Translations under genes and position numbers: made by a program | Notes under the pieces: model-generated | Told to the model about the DNA's origin: nothing | What the model saw: the letters and a program-made list of their open reading frames with translations, nothing else | Databases searched by the model: none | Shown here: piece after piece, positions 32,336 through 42,559 of the stretch | How positions within the stretch are numbered: the stretch's first letter is position 1 | How the letters are laid out: each line of letters opens with the position of its first letter | NCBI RefSeq assembly: GCF_918797525.1 | Contig: NZ_OU963893.1 | Location: 1,674,001 to 1,738,000 of the forward strand | Origin: an unidentified bacterial endosymbiont | Lineage (GTDB): Bacteria > Pseudomonadota > Gammaproteobacteria > Enterobacterales > Enterobacteriaceae | Direction of reading: 5' to 3' | Length of the DNA stretch: 64,000 nucleotides

Positions 32336-34506
32336 TTACTCTAAGCATCCTTGATAGTTAGGATCGGTTTTCACAATATTATTCTGCACCTTGCCATCTT
32401 TCATTCGGTAGGCTGACCCAACATCTGCAGCCTCCTCGCTATTGGCCCATACATATTGTGGCATAGCGGCATACGTTGGATAACTTGCCATATGTCCCCA
32501 CAGTGCCGTTATGCGTTGGAAATCCGCTATCTCAGGCATTTTACGACCCGCACTGGCGCAGTTGTTTTTGGCATCAGCGTAAGTTTCCAGGTCAGAGGTG
32601 ACATGGAGCATTTCATTACCTTTTTTGACATGCAAGGAATTGGCATCATCAGATGTCCTTCCGAGGGTAGTGATAGTGATTGTGAAGTCAGCAAGCTGAT
32701 CTTTGATGGTCACGCTTCCGTGATCATCTACCGTTGCGACGTTATCATCTGATGATTTCCAGATATAGTTACCATCTCCACCTGTCGCCGTCTCGCCGAG
32801 TTCAAACTGGGTATTACTGATCCAAGATGCCGGAAGTGAATTTTGCAGCAACGCTTTTCCTTCAAGTTGAAGTTGTCCAGACAGTTTTGGAATAGCATTA
32901 AATTCTACACGTTGCTGAGAACAGGTGGTCGTACCTGTGATACAGGCGGTTATTTCTGTCACCGTTCCTCTTGTTGTTTCAGTGGTAGAATATAGTGTTG
33001 TCGCAACGGCATTTCCGTTAACTAATTTTGTTTCGACATCGCTTTCACTAAAGGAACAGTCACTACAGTTGGTAGAGAATGTTACAGATGCTCCTGTGGC
33101 GGGATTACCGTCAGCATTTTTTACGGACACGCTAATCGGCTCTTGCCGGTCAACCCAAGCGGTTGCGGGGGTGGCAAAAGTTATTTGCTTATTACCAGGG
33201 TCTTCACCTCCCGTGACTGAAAACTGCGTCTGCGCGGTATTAGAGGCATTGTTATGACGGTCATAGGCGGTGCCTTTGAGCGTATATTGTCCGGCCACCG
33301 GGGGTAAGGTCACCTTGAAATGGGTTTTATCACTTCCAGGCGTAACAACGCCGCCCGCTTTCAACAGGGATGAAGATGGATCCCATTGAATATGATCAAG
33401 CCCATTTTTTGCTTCAACTGAAGCCGCAAGGGTGACATCTTGTGAAGCCTGGCCGCTTAAGGATGCCGGCAGGGATAACTTGATAACATCCTGTTTGCGA
33501 TACTGCATGACAATATCGTTATTGCGGTCGACGAAATCAAAGCGGGAGCCCATCAACGAGCGACGAGCCTGTACCGCATCCGGTGAAACTTGTTCTGACC
33601 ATGGAACACCGAATGCATAGTTAAAGGCTAACGATACTGCCGTGTCGTCCAGCGAATCACTGCCTTTTTTATAATCAACGGCGAAGGTAACTAAAGGAAC
33701 GGGCGTGTAGCTCAGCCCAACGGTTATAGCTTTAGGATCGGTTTGCAGGTCATCGGTTCCAAATAATGCAACATCATCACCAAAATATTGCTCATATTTT
33801 ACATGACCGCCCAGTTGTGCATAAGAGGGTAAATATCCCTCGACCTGCAGATCATAGCCATCTGCGGCTTTCTCATCATAATCTTGCATTTCATCGGAAT
33901 CTTTCCAGTCGCTCAATGCAAAGTAGGCGTTGCCGGCAAATTTAAAATAGTCGCGCCAAAGCTCAACGCCCACGCCTGCGCGCGTCACGTTACTGCTCAT
34001 ATTCTGATCATAAAAGACGTTGTAACCCAACATGCTCTTGTTTTTCAGAAAATAGCGTTGACCCAAACCGACGTTGACGATCATATCGTCAGTGTCTTGA
34101 TAGTGGGTATCAAACTGAATGTAGTCGAGCCGGTTTTCTTGATTGTGAAGGCCAAATAAAATATCGGCGCTGCTGTTGGCAAGGGCTTTACTATTATCTG
34201 TCTGAGAATTGAGTGTGATACGCGCATTACCATATTGCTTCAGCCAATTCTCAATGGTTCCGGATGCAAGCTGTGACATCTGTTCGTAGGCATAATTACC
34301 CACCGAACCATTCATCCTGGCTAATGATGTTGCGGTTTTACTGATGGTCTTATCGGTAGACGGGGCCGTTTGAGCTGATGTTGATGTGGAGCCCAATGTT
34401 GGCAAATTCTCACTTTCCACTGTTGGTGAGGAATGCGTATCTTGGGCGTTAACAACCGTAACTGCACTCGTTAAAAACAGTGCAAGTAAAAATTTTTTTT
34501 TTCCAT
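32336..34506 (-). CDS. Intimin/invasin-like adhesin, start out of frame at an A10 tract
   Basis: An outer-membrane adhesin of the inverse-autotransporter family, about 723 residues if the frame is restored. In order: a signal peptide (KKKFLLALFLTSAVTVVNA), a linker, a beta-barrel domain (about residues 70-305, with QENRLDYIQFDTHYQ and YNVFYDQNMS), Ig-like domains from about 335, and a C-terminal lectin-like domain with cysteines at about 650 and 721 (YADAKNNCASAG to QGCLE). This is the order in intimin (939 residues), with fewer Ig-like domains. In this sequence ATG 34506 is followed by ATGG and ten A residues, and this shifts it out of frame with the signal peptide; eleven A residues would restore it. 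The open frame itself starts only at a GTG at 34420, after the signal peptide. It lies downstream of a CesT homologue, as eae follows cesT in LEE. Confidence 0.85.
34493..34502. repeat. Homopolymer tract (A10 on coding strand) at the adhesin start
   Basis: Ten consecutive T on the plus strand, read as A10 immediately after the start codon of the intimin-like gene. A change of one base decides whether the ATG is in frame with the signal peptide and mature protein. Tracts of this length are known sites of replication and transcription slippage. Confidence 0.85.
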
Positions 34507-34635
34507 AAGAGTAAATATACTTGTATTGTGAATAGTTAAAAACAGGGTTCTACTCACTGCTGGTTTACAGCTAAGCTCAGTTTAAATGATCCGCTGCCAT
34601 GAGTAAGTTGCATAAGTAGAGCCGCGTCAGTTTTC

Positions 34636-35037
34636 TCAGGCTTCAATTTCTTCCAGAGTACTTCGCACACTTTTAATTGAATCAATAATCTGGTTGATGG
34701 TACCTTCGAGAATGCTGGCGGTTATATTATCCAGATAAAGGACTTTCATTAAAATGTATGCCTGAGTTTGTGATTCATAGCAACACACGATCTCAGAGGT
34801 CCCAAAAAGAAAAGTATTCGCGGCAATAAGAACCAAAGATTTTTGATTGGCTTCTTCAAGTGTCACATTGGCCAATACGCCGTACATGAAGATTTTTTCA
34901 TCACTATCAGCGATAAGGGTAATATCATATTCCTCATCGATCATAAGCGAACAAATACCATGTTCATTAAATTCCATATCTGGCACACCCTGAGAAATGC
35001 CAAACTCTTTTAAGATCAAATTTGCCCGTGATGACAT
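34636..35037 (-). CDS. CesT-family T3SS effector chaperone
   Basis: A 133-residue acidic chaperone. The N-terminal half (MSSRANLILKEFG, then MEFNEHGICSLMIDEEYDITL and SDEKIFMYGV) parallels CesT as recalled (MSSRSELLLDRFAEKIGV, then [20 protein letters not shown] and NDEYMMIYGV). CesT binds Tir and other effectors and brings them to the ATPase. ATG 35037 is preceded by a GGAG site; the TTG just before it was rejected. The gene ends 129 bases before the intimin-like gene on the same strand, so the cesT-eae order of LEE5 is kept. The Tir-like gene at 6759-9176 is the likely client. Confidence 0.88.
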   Translation of the reverse strand: MSSRANLILKEFGISQGVPDMEFNEHGICSLMIDEEYDITLIADSDEKIFMYGVLANVTLEEANQKSLVLIAANTFLFGTSEIVCCYESQTQAYILMKVLYLDNITASILEGTINQIIDSIKSVRSTLEEIEA

Positions 35038-35279
35038 CAAACTACTCCTTATAATCTGCGCAATTATTTATGAATTTTGAGTCCGCTCCTACATAGACAA
35101 GGCGAGTATAAAACTCCTTCTCTGTATGTGGGAAGTGTAATGTCGTGCCATCTATGGGCTTAAAATGACATCATGTGGTCTCATTTTGGATCTTGTCCGC
35201 GCACGTATTTTTTTATAACGTAGAATCTGGTTGAGTAATTACAGGGCATAATATTTGAAACAGTCTTAAACGATCATTA

Positions 35280-35924
35280 CTAAAATTTTTCCGGTAGCTT
35301 TTTATTAATCTTTATTAACTTTCCATTTTCCATTTCAATGAATCCACCAATCTTCAATTGTGCAAGAATTTTAAGTATCATACTTCGTGATAGCCTTGAG
35401 AAAGTTTGCATATATTTTACAACGGTGTATCTTTCTTTTATTGCATAAGATGTTTCCAGTTCCATATAAATAAGGTAGCTGCGAATTATCTCATATGCTG
35501 ATTGCAATCCTGAGGTTGACGCTCGAACCGCCAGCGTTGCCAGCGCAGGGAGCATGATTTGGACCACGTCGCTCCACATGTTGTTATCATCTACCGCTTT
35601 CCTGAAGACATCAATTTCAACAGAATCCAGCAGGCAGGGGGCTACTGACTCGAAATCACAGATCAGCCCTGTCTGGCCTAGCTGCCCCAGTCCAAGAATA
35701 TATGGGCTCGTGGTAATCCCCAGGTTTTGTTTTTTTTCACCTTCGCCAACCGAACCTATCATTGCGCCATCAAGTAAAAAGTAAATTCTTTCCTGCATAG
35801 AATCGTTCTTTTCCTTGATGTTTAATACTTTCCCCGACTCAAGCAAAAATGGTCGTGAAACAGGAAATAGTGCGAGCAATTTTTCTATACGATCGGTCTG
35901 TTTATTTATTTCATGAAGATTCAT
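35280..35924 (-). CDS. IprA/YaiV-like transcription regulator
   Basis: A 214-residue protein with a Crp-like N-terminal sensor domain (about residues 15-125, with ERIYFLLDGAMIGSVGEGE) and a C-terminal winged helix-turn-helix (about 160-205). The end (SRSMILKILAQLKIGGFIE, then MENGKLIKINK) aligns well with E. coli YaiV/IprA (SRSVVAEVLAALRKGNYIE, then MNKGKLISINR as recalled). The cNMP-binding consensus is not conserved, so it probably does not sense cAMP. It is the only DNA-binding regulator I recognise in the island and is a candidate controller of the cesT-adhesin genes just downstream, or of the whole island. Confidence 0.82.
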   Translation of the reverse strand: MNLHEINKQTDRIEKLLALFPVSRPFLLESGKVLNIKEKNDSMQERIYFLLDGAMIGSVGEGEKKQNLGITTSPYILGLGQLGQTGLICDFESVAPCLLDSVEIDVFRKAVDDNNMWSDVVQIMLPALATLAVRASTSGLQSAYEIIRSYLIYMELETSYAIKERYTVVKYMQTFSRLSRSMILKILAQLKIGGFIEMENGKLIKINKKLPEKF

Positions 35925-36081
35925 AATATCAACCCGTGTTAAAGTGTGCTCAGGAAAGATCCAATAAAGAGATAATACTACCAGACATTTCGTTTAAAAA
36001 TGATGGCAATCGGCCCATTATTACACTCCCGATGAGTATAATTAGATTTATTTATTCTATGATTGATTTGCCAAAATTTAT

Positions 36082-36498
36082 TTATTTTAGTGATGTATTC
36101 ATGTTTTTCCCTTCATCATTTTGTTCTTCCTTTTCGCGATATTTGTTTCTGATGCTGGTCAGATGGAGTAATGACTTACTTAGTGTCGCAATGAATTCTA
36201 ATTTTTCTGTCGCTATTTGCTTACTGTTGTCCTGCTCTTCAGCTAATTTTTTTAAGAGCGTATCTGTTGGCAGTTTCGTACACTCTTCAAAACTTATGTT
36301 CAGTATGTTGGCAATACTTTCGTTAATTTTAGGCGCTATTCTTACTCTGAGCTTTTTTTTCTCGGTAATGTTTAAGTCGCTTTTGTCCAGCCCTCTCAAT
36401 ATCTGAGATATCTTTTCTATTTTGAACTGTAACGCTAAAATATCAGAATTGTACTGTTCTATTTTTTTGCATTGAATCTTTTGCTCTTCGCTGCTCAT
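36082..36498 (-). CDS. Unknown small coiled-coil protein
   Basis: A 138-residue, lysine/glutamate-rich, all-helical protein with two coiled-coil stretches (about 1-45 and 85-125). It has no signal peptide or membrane segment. I recognise no family. Size and composition would fit a T3SS chaperone, cochaperone or secreted regulator. It is the last island gene before yejM and is on the minus strand, 157 bases upstream of the IprA-like gene; the AT-rich region to its right probably holds its promoter. Confidence 0.55.
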   Translation of the reverse strand: MSSEEQKIQCKKIEQYNSDILALQFKIEKISQILRGLDKSDLNITEKKKLRVRIAPKINESIANILNISFEECTKLPTDTLLKKLAEEQDNSKQIATEKLEFIATLSKSLLHLTSIRNKYREKEEQNDEGKNMNTSLK

Positions 36499-36667
36499 AA
36501 TGACGATACTCCGGTTATAAATGATAAAAGGAAAAAAAGATTCTCATAAATTTATTAATTGAGTGCATTTCAGTCAGTCGCCACCTTTGTCATGCAATGG
36601 GTGTTATAACCTAAACGAGTTAATACGAGAAGCCCATTTTTAGACAGCAGGTATTTTCTTAACAAGT

Positions 36668-36706
36668 TGTTATCATCCCTTTGCCGTTTATCCAGTTGTG
36701 ATAACA
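36668..36706. promoter_or_regulatory. Inverted repeat in the island/yejM boundary region
   Basis: Eight-base perfect arms TGTTATCA and TGATAACA separated by 23 bases, about 170 bases upstream of the minus-strand gene at 36082. The 539-base gap from 36499 to 37037 is otherwise very AT-rich, with no gene. The arms could bind a dimeric regulator. Confidence 0.3.
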
Positions 36707-36989
36707 GCACTTTTTCAAAAAATATAGTCCGTATCGACACCTCTATCTAACCTGAAACAGAATCAGGGTTGCGTTAACACAAATGTGTATTAAGGTTATT
36801 TGATGATGCGTTTAATTATAGTTATTTTATATATTTATTGAGGTGTTAAGCGGGCCCGAACGCAGACTTAATAATAATTTTTTTATAATAATTTCCGAAT
36901 AATAACCGGGTGAATTTGGTCAGCTTTTCGCAGTTATAAGGCTAAACCTGGCCAATGCCATGCTCGGGAATCGGAAAACAGGAAGAGAG

Positions 36990-37011
36990 TTCCCCTTGCA
37001 TGCAAGGGGAA
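36990..37011 (-). terminator. Palindrome downstream of yejM
   Basis: A perfect 22-base palindrome (TTCCCCTTGCA and its complement) 27 bases past the yejM stop codon. It lacks a T-run. It is a probable transcription end for yejM and the last backbone-like feature before the AT-rich island. Confidence 0.45.
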
Positions 37012-37037
37012 GAGGGCGCTAACCGAACGGTGAAGAA

Positions 37038-38798
37038 TCAGTTAGCGATAAAGCGCTTCTCGTCGGTGAGTACCTGCAAAAGCAGGCTTAACTGCGGTTT
37101 CTGATCTTTCATCTTCTCGCCCTGCAGGTCATACGTCTGGTAATTGCCATTGCTGTTCAGTACCAGCGTTTGCTCAGGGGTCGTGACCACCAGCGTGTTC
37201 GCACTGGCAGCGGTCACCCAGTTATTACGCCGCGTGGCGCTGAACAGATCCTGCCCTTGCGAGTACTCGTTTGCAGGCGTACTGACGTGCAGCAGTCGCT
37301 GCATCAGGGTGGTCATTACATCTTTATGTTCCGTTAGCATGCTGATGCGCTGCGCCGGGGTGCCAGGCCAGTGGATAACCAGTGGGACATGCAGATTTGG
37401 CCGAGACCACTCCATGCTCCTGGTCTCATCTCCCAGCGGTACTCCATGACCGGCGGTAATAATCACCACGGTGTTATCGAACCTGCCGGATGACCGCAGC
37501 GCGTCCAGCACGCGGCCAATTTGTACATCTACGGCTCCTGTCGCGCGACTGTAGCGGCGGGCAAAGCTTTTTTGATGGCTGTCATCAAGGTTGGTGCCGT
37601 TTAAAGCCACCCAGGAGAACCAGCGATTGTCTTCCTGCGCGTAGCGCTGAAGCCAGTTGATCCACTGATTAGCGGTCTGCTCATCCGACTGGCTTTGCGG
37701 CGTCGGCAGGGAGAAATCGGACAGCAGCGCCTGGCGGTATAAGGGGCTGTTAAAACCATCCGAGGAGAACAAGCCTAGCTGATAGCCCTGTTGATTAAGC
37801 CCGGTAATCAGCGCCGCTGGCGTGCGTGAAGAGAGCACGCCATCCATGTATCCCGCTGAGATGCCGTAGAACAAGCCAAAAATACCGGCGTCGGTTGAGT
37901 TACCGGAACTCATATGCTGCGTGAACGACACGTTCTGACGGGCAAATTCAGCCAGCACAGGCATCTGTTTTTCGTAACGCGAATAGTTGAGGCCATCGAC
38001 GGTGACAAGCAGCACGTTTTGTCCGCGGCCCATATCCCGGTAGCGTAAATCGCTCAGAGGATACTGCACGGAGACCGCTTCCGGATTACCTTGCTCCACC
38101 AGACGACGCTGATACTCCTGGGCATCAAGCAGGCCGTGTTTCTCAAGGAAACGGCGTGCCGTCATTGGGTATGAGAGCGGCAGGTTAGCGCGCTGCATGG
38201 TAATAGGACGATAGAAGTTCGCATCTGCCCAGATGTACATAATGTGCGAACTGATAAACGAGACGAAAAAAAGCGCGGCAACAGGCTTTGCGTAATGGCG
38301 TCGCCGGGTCAGGCTGCGGAGTTTTTGCCAGCTCCATGTGGCAAACAGCATCTGGATCAGAAGAATTATTGGAACGCTGATAAACATCAACTGCCAGTCA
38401 CGGGCCGTTTCATTCTGATCGGGGTTAATCACCAGTTCCCAGACGACAGGGTTGAGATGCAGGTGGAAGCGGGTAAACACTTCGCTGTCGATAAGCAATA
38501 GCGTCATGCCCGCTGTGGCAAGGATCGCGGACAAGAAGCGCATTAGCCGCTGCGACATGACGATAAACGTCAGGGGAAACAGGATAAGCAGATAGGTGGC
38601 GAACACCAGAAAGCTAAAGTGGCCAACAACGCTTATCCAGGAGTAAATTCGCCCGGTTAGCGTTGTCGGCCAGTCAGCGACAAACAGATAACGACAGCCA
38701 ATAAGCGTCGCCAACAGAATGTTGAACAGGGCAAACCAGTGTCCCCAACTGACCATCTGGGAGACTTTTTCACGGTAGCGCTGACGATTCGTCACCAT
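37038..38798 (-). CDS. yejM: Inner-membrane LPS-homeostasis protein PbgA/LapC (YejM)
   Basis: A 586-residue protein, same length as E. coli YejM. Five N-terminal membrane helices (about 20-190) precede a periplasmic alkaline-phosphatase-like domain (NVLLVTVDGLNYSRY; AGHGVPLGDE). The catalytic metal site is degenerate in the family. It senses periplasmic LPS and restrains LapB/FtsH-driven LpxC degradation. It forms a pair with yejL, whose stop lies 19 bases upstream. Confidence 0.97.
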   Translation of the reverse strand: MVTNRQRYREKVSQMVSWGHWFALFNILLATLIGCRYLFVADWPTTLTGRIYSWISVVGHFSFLVFATYLLILFPLTFIVMSQRLMRFLSAILATAGMTLLLIDSEVFTRFHLHLNPVVWELVINPDQNETARDWQLMFISVPIILLIQMLFATWSWQKLRSLTRRRHYAKPVAALFFVSFISSHIMYIWADANFYRPITMQRANLPLSYPMTARRFLEKHGLLDAQEYQRRLVEQGNPEAVSVQYPLSDLRYRDMGRGQNVLLVTVDGLNYSRYEKQMPVLAEFARQNVSFTQHMSSGNSTDAGIFGLFYGISAGYMDGVLSSRTPAALITGLNQQGYQLGLFSSDGFNSPLYRQALLSDFSLPTPQSQSDEQTANQWINWLQRYAQEDNRWFSWVALNGTNLDDSHQKSFARRYSRATGAVDVQIGRVLDALRSSGRFDNTVVIITAGHGVPLGDETRSMEWSRPNLHVPLVIHWPGTPAQRISMLTEHKDVMTTLMQRLLHVSTPANEYSQGQDLFSATRRNNWVTAASANTLVVTTPEQTLVLNSNGNYQTYDLQGEKMKDQKPQLSLLLQVLTDEKRFIAN

Positions 38799-38817
38799 AA
38801 ACTGTTATTCGTATCCC

Positions 38818-39045
38818 TTAATGGGCCTGGTCGTCGCTAACGGAGGACTGCAAAGCCTGGGCGAAAGAGTTGGCGATCGCCTGACGTTGAGCCGGAGCAA
38901 CGCTGGTATTGATAAGGTTGGTGACCATGTTTCCCAACACCATCAGGGAAAGATCGGTCGGCGTTTTGTGTTTTTCCAGTACGTTGACCAGCTCACCGAG
39001 CAATTGTTCAACGTGTTCATCACTGTAGCGGGAATGTTGTGGCAT
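38818..39045 (-). CDS. yejL: Conserved small protein YejL
   Basis: A 75-residue UPF0352 protein ([16 protein letters not shown] start), same length as in E. coli; all-helical and of unknown function. It lies upstream of yejM in the same orientation and is divergent from yejK. A 134-base intergenic region carries the opposing promoters. Confidence 0.95.
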   Translation of the reverse strand: MPQHSRYSDEHVEQLLGELVNVLEKHKTPTDLSLMVLGNMVTNLINTSVAPAQRQAIANSFAQALQSSVSDDQAH

Positions 39046-39179
39046 AAATCAAAATCAGTTTGTTGATGAAAGGGCAACATATTACCGTAGGACCAGCTTT
39101 TTTTCCCCTTTTTTATCTTCTGTTGCACACATGCGTTGGGGGTGGTTGAATACCGCCCGGTCTTAAAGGAGAGTTTATC

Positions 39180-40187
39180 ATGAGTCTGGAAATCAACCAG
39201 ATTGCTTTGCACCAGCTTATCAAGCGTGATGAGCAAACCCTGGAGGTGGTGCTGCGCGATTCATTACTGGAACCAACGCCTACTGTTGTGGACATGATGG
39301 CGGAACTGCACCGCGTCTACAGCGCAAAAAATAAAGCTTATGGCCTGTTTAGCGACGAGAGCGAACTGGCCGATAGCCTGCGTCTGCAACGTCGGGGCGA
39401 AGAGGATTTTCTGGCGTTCAGCCGTGCGGCAACCGGACGCCTGCGCGACGAGCTGGCGAAATATCCCTTCGCCGATGGCGGTATCGTGCTGTTCTGCCAC
39501 TACCGTTATCTGGCGGTGGACTATCTACTGGTGACCGTGCTGAACAACTTAAGCAGCATGCGCGTCAATGAGCAGCTTGACATCAGCTCCACACATTATC
39601 TGGATATCAACCATGCGGATATTGTGGCGCGTATCGATTTGACCGAGTGGGAAACCAACCCGGAATCGACCCGCTATCTGACCTTCCTCAAAGGGCGAGT
39701 GGGCCGTAAAGTGGCCGATTTCTTTATGGACTTTCTCGGTGCCAGCGAAGGGCTAAACGCCAAAGCGCAGAACAAAGGCTTGCTGCAGGCGGTTGATGAC
39801 TTCACGGCAGAAGCGCAGCTCGATAAATCTGAACGCCAGACCGTGCGTCAGCAGGTTTACAGCTACTGCAACGAGCAACTGCAGGCCGGAGAAGAGATTG
39901 AGCTTGAGTCGCTCTCCAAAGAGCTGGCGGGCGTGAGCGAGGTGAGCTTCCAGGCGTTCACCGCTGAGAAGGGGTACGAGCTTGAAGAGAGCTTCCCGGC
40001 GGATCGCAGTACGCTGCGTCAGTTAACCAAATTTGCCGGAAGCGGCGGTGGTTTGACGGTCAATTTTGACGCCATGCTGCTCGGGGAACGTATCTTCTGG
40101 GATCCGGCCACCGACACGCTGACCATCAAAGGCACGCCGCCAAATCTGCGCGATCAACTGCAGCGTCGCACGTCTGGCGGTAACTAG
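39180..40187 (+). CDS. yejK: Nucleoid-associated protein YejK
   Basis: A 335-residue protein of the NdpA family, same length as in E. coli. It binds DNA and is found with the nucleoid. Family features include the N-terminal [21 protein letters not shown] and a central [14 protein letters not shown] motif. A GGAG ribosome site precedes the ATG. It is convergent with rplY and shares a bidirectional terminator with it. Confidence 0.96.
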   Translation: MSLEINQIALHQLIKRDEQTLEVVLRDSLLEPTPTVVDMMAELHRVYSAKNKAYGLFSDESELADSLRLQRRGEEDFLAFSRAATGRLRDELAKYPFADGGIVLFCHYRYLAVDYLLVTVLNNLSSMRVNEQLDISSTHYLDINHADIVARIDLTEWETNPESTRYLTFLKGRVGRKVADFFMDFLGASEGLNAKAQNKGLLQAVDDFTAEAQLDKSERQTVRQQVYSYCNEQLQAGEEIELESLSKELAGVSEVSFQAFTAEKGYELEESFPADRSTLRQLTKFAGSGGGLTVNFDAMLLGERIFWDPATDTLTIKGTPPNLRDQLQRRTSGGN

Positions 40188-40194
40188 CGGCCAT

Positions 40195-40220
40195 AAAAAA
40201 CCCCGCAAAAGCGGGGTTTA
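40195..40220. terminator. Bidirectional terminator between yejK and rplY
   Basis: A 6-bp G+C stem CCCCGC/GCGGGG with an AAAA loop, an A-run on the left and TTTA on the right. It separates two convergent genes. Confidence 0.9.
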
Positions 40221-40237
40221 TGTCGACAGGTTGGCGA

Positions 40238-40522
40238 TTACGCGCGAACGAAGTCGATGTGAGACAGTTTTGGCTTGAACGGGTGACGCTGAACAGCCTG
40301 AACCTTCACTTTTTCTTCTTTCCCGCCAACAACGATAGTCAGCACTTCGCTGTAAAAACCATCTTTGGTCTGCAGGTTCCACACTTTGTCGTGGTCCAGT
40401 TCGATAGCCACTGGAGCAGCTTCGCCACCGTAAACGATAGCCGGGAACTTGTTGGCGTTACGCAGGCGGCGGCTCGCACCCTTACCCTGAACGTCACGTA
40501 CTACTGCTTCGATAGTAAACAT
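40238..40522 (-). CDS. rplY: 50S ribosomal protein L25
   Basis: A 94-residue ribosomal protein that binds 5S rRNA. The sequence [20 protein letters not shown] at the start and the SHIDFVRA end are those of enterobacterial L25, with the same length as in E. coli. It stands alone with its own upstream region and terminator. Confidence 0.98.
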   Translation of the reverse strand: MFTIEAVVRDVQGKGASRRLRNANKFPAIVYGGEAAPVAIELDHDKVWNLQTKDGFYSEVLTIVVGGKEEKVKVQAVQRHPFKPKLSHIDFVRA

Positions 40523-40648
40523 TGATTTCTCTCTGTATTTAAAAACCCCGCTACAGGCGACCCAGCAGCAGGTGAGTGTTCTGCCTCACGGATGCGAGGC
40601 GGGCGGCATTTTATACTCAATTGCCTCCCACAGCAATGAAAAGTCCCT

Positions 40649-42409
40649 TCAACCGCGTAATTCGTTGGCCCGGCGAAAGCGGCCTTGATAGTCAAAAACT
40701 TTTTCACGTACCTGCCAGAACGGGCCTTTCTTACGCGCGACGACAAAATCAGGATGGCGCAGCAAGGCCTGCAACTGAACGATATCGGCAACGGTTAGCC
40801 AGTGCAGGGGAACCCCGGGCGTTCGGGTGTGCGGACGAATAAAGAGCTGTTCGAACGCCGTTCGCTGGGCAGGCGTATGGATCCTGAACCGCTCACTGAC
40901 GTCGGCGCCATCTTCATCGTAATAGGTTATTTTCAGCCACTCGCCTTTTTCATCTGCGCCCGGCTGCAGCGCCATGCCGGAGCAGCGGAGCACCCGCGCA
41001 TCTTTGAGCTTCAGCGCCGCTTTCAGCATGTCGTCCGGGTCGACCAGTATCGCGTCGCATTCCCGACAGCGGCGGGCGGCAATGTCGTTTTCGGCGTTAC
41101 ACTGCGGACAGTTTTTAAAACGAAAGCGGAAGTCGCACTGTTCGCGATGGCCTTCATCATCTTCAAACCAGCCCTGGCAGCGGCGGCCAAAATGTTCAAT
41201 CAGGGTGCCGTCGGCGGCAGTTTTGCCCCAGAAGGTGTTAGCAAATCCGCAGGCCGGACAAAAAACCTGAACGGGTACGTTATCACTTTTCCCTTTGGGC
41301 GTGCCGACTTCCGGGGAGTAGAGATCGTGCGGGTTACCGGCGTAGTCCAGAATCAGACAGTCGGTTTTGCCCGGCGCCAGCCGCAGCCCGCGCCCGACAA
41401 TTTGCTGGTAAAGGCTAACGGATTCCGTCGGTCGTAAAATGGCAATCAGATCAACATGGGGGGCGTCAAATCCGGTGGTCAGCACAGAGACATTCACCAG
41501 ATAGCGGAGCTGCTGGGCTTTAAACGCCTCAATCAACCGGTCGCGCTCCGGGCCGGGCGTTTCACCGGTGATAAGCGCCGCATCGTCAGCGGGCAGTAAA
41601 CCGGTGATTTCGCGCGCGTGCTCAACGGTGGAGGCAAATATCATCACCCCTTTACGCGTCTGCGCAAACTCTGCTATCTGGCTGATGATGTGCGGGGTGA
41701 TACGCTTTTGTTTTTTCAGCTCCTGGTTGAGGTCAGCGTCACTGAACAACCCGTTGCTTTGTGCCTGAAGGCGGCTGAAATCGTACTGCACCACTGGCAT
41801 ATCCAGCCGCTCTGGCGGCGTCAGGTACCCGTGCTTAATCATATAGCGCAGCGGCAGTTCATAGATACAGTCGCTGAACAACGCTTTCTCAGTGCCGCGC
41901 ACCATTCCGTGATAGTGGAAGTGATAAATCCAGCCTTTGCCCAGCCGGAACGGGGTCGCCGTCAGGCCGAGCATACGTAAGTGAGGGTTCACCTCTTTCA
42001 GATGCGTGAGGATTTGCTGGTACTGGCTATCGTCTTCATCGCTGATGCGGTGACACTCATCGACAATCAACAGCGAAAACTCGCTGCGAAACAGTGCCAG
42101 GTTACGGGCAACAGACTGCACGCTACCGAAGACCACTTTCCCGTGGCGCTCTTTGCGTTTTAACCCGGCGGCGAAGATATCGGCTTCAAGGCCGAGGGCA
42201 CAATACTTAGCGTGGTTCTGCGCCACCAGCTCTTTAACGTGCGCCAGCACCAGCACGCGGCCGCGCGCCAGACGCGCCAGCTCGGCGATAACCAGGCTTT
42301 TGCCCGCGCCAGTTGGCAGTACAATCGCGGCTGGCTTCCGGTGTTTGCGGAACCAGGCGAGGGTGGCATCAACGGCTTCCTGCTGATAAGGACGAAGTGT
42401 AAAAGTCAT
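40649..42409 (-). CDS. radD: DNA repair helicase-like ATPase RadD (YejH)
   Basis: A 586-residue SF2 protein. Walker A is [10 protein letters not shown] near residue 35, the DEAH-type box is VDECHRIS, and motif VI is [13 protein letters not shown]. The C-terminal third has zinc-finger cysteine pairs (CPACG, CPQCN, CRECD). E. coli RadD has the same size and takes part in recombinational repair with SSB and RecA. It is divergent from rsuA across 150 bases. Confidence 0.97.
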   Translation of the reverse strand: MTFTLRPYQQEAVDATLAWFRKHRKPAAIVLPTGAGKSLVIAELARLARGRVLVLAHVKELVAQNHAKYCALGLEADIFAAGLKRKERHGKVVFGSVQSVARNLALFRSEFSLLIVDECHRISDEDDSQYQQILTHLKEVNPHLRMLGLTATPFRLGKGWIYHFHYHGMVRGTEKALFSDCIYELPLRYMIKHGYLTPPERLDMPVVQYDFSRLQAQSNGLFSDADLNQELKKQKRITPHIISQIAEFAQTRKGVMIFASTVEHAREITGLLPADDAALITGETPGPERDRLIEAFKAQQLRYLVNVSVLTTGFDAPHVDLIAILRPTESVSLYQQIVGRGLRLAPGKTDCLILDYAGNPHDLYSPEVGTPKGKSDNVPVQVFCPACGFANTFWGKTAADGTLIEHFGRRCQGWFEDDEGHREQCDFRFRFKNCPQCNAENDIAARRCRECDAILVDPDDMLKAALKLKDARVLRCSGMALQPGADEKGEWLKITYYDEDGADVSERFRIHTPAQRTAFEQLFIRPHTRTPGVPLHWLTVADIVQLQALLRHPDFVVARKKGPFWQVREKVFDYQGRFRRANELRG

Positions 42410-42559
42410 GGGTTCTCAATCTCATCATTTCGCCCATAGTATGCCACGAAACTTTTTCCCTTGAGTGGCGCAACCAGACCATTATACTGAACCGTTCTTG
42501 ACTGCTTCTTTTTCGGACCCGTTGTCCGACTCTCAGCACCATTAAGGCTAAAAAGATCC

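Noticed and set aside
32336..34420. Treating the adhesin as a complete 694-residue protein starting at GTG 34420.
   Set aside because: That start lacks a signal peptide, which an inverse autotransporter needs; the signal peptide is encoded just upstream in the same frame and only its start codon is displaced.
36990..37011. The palindrome as a mobile-element end.
   Set aside because: No matching partner was seen at the other side of the island; a yejM transcription end is simpler.
40802..42439. Several long plus-strand ORFs opposite radD.
   Set aside because: They are antisense to a full-length conserved gene and have no recognisable product.
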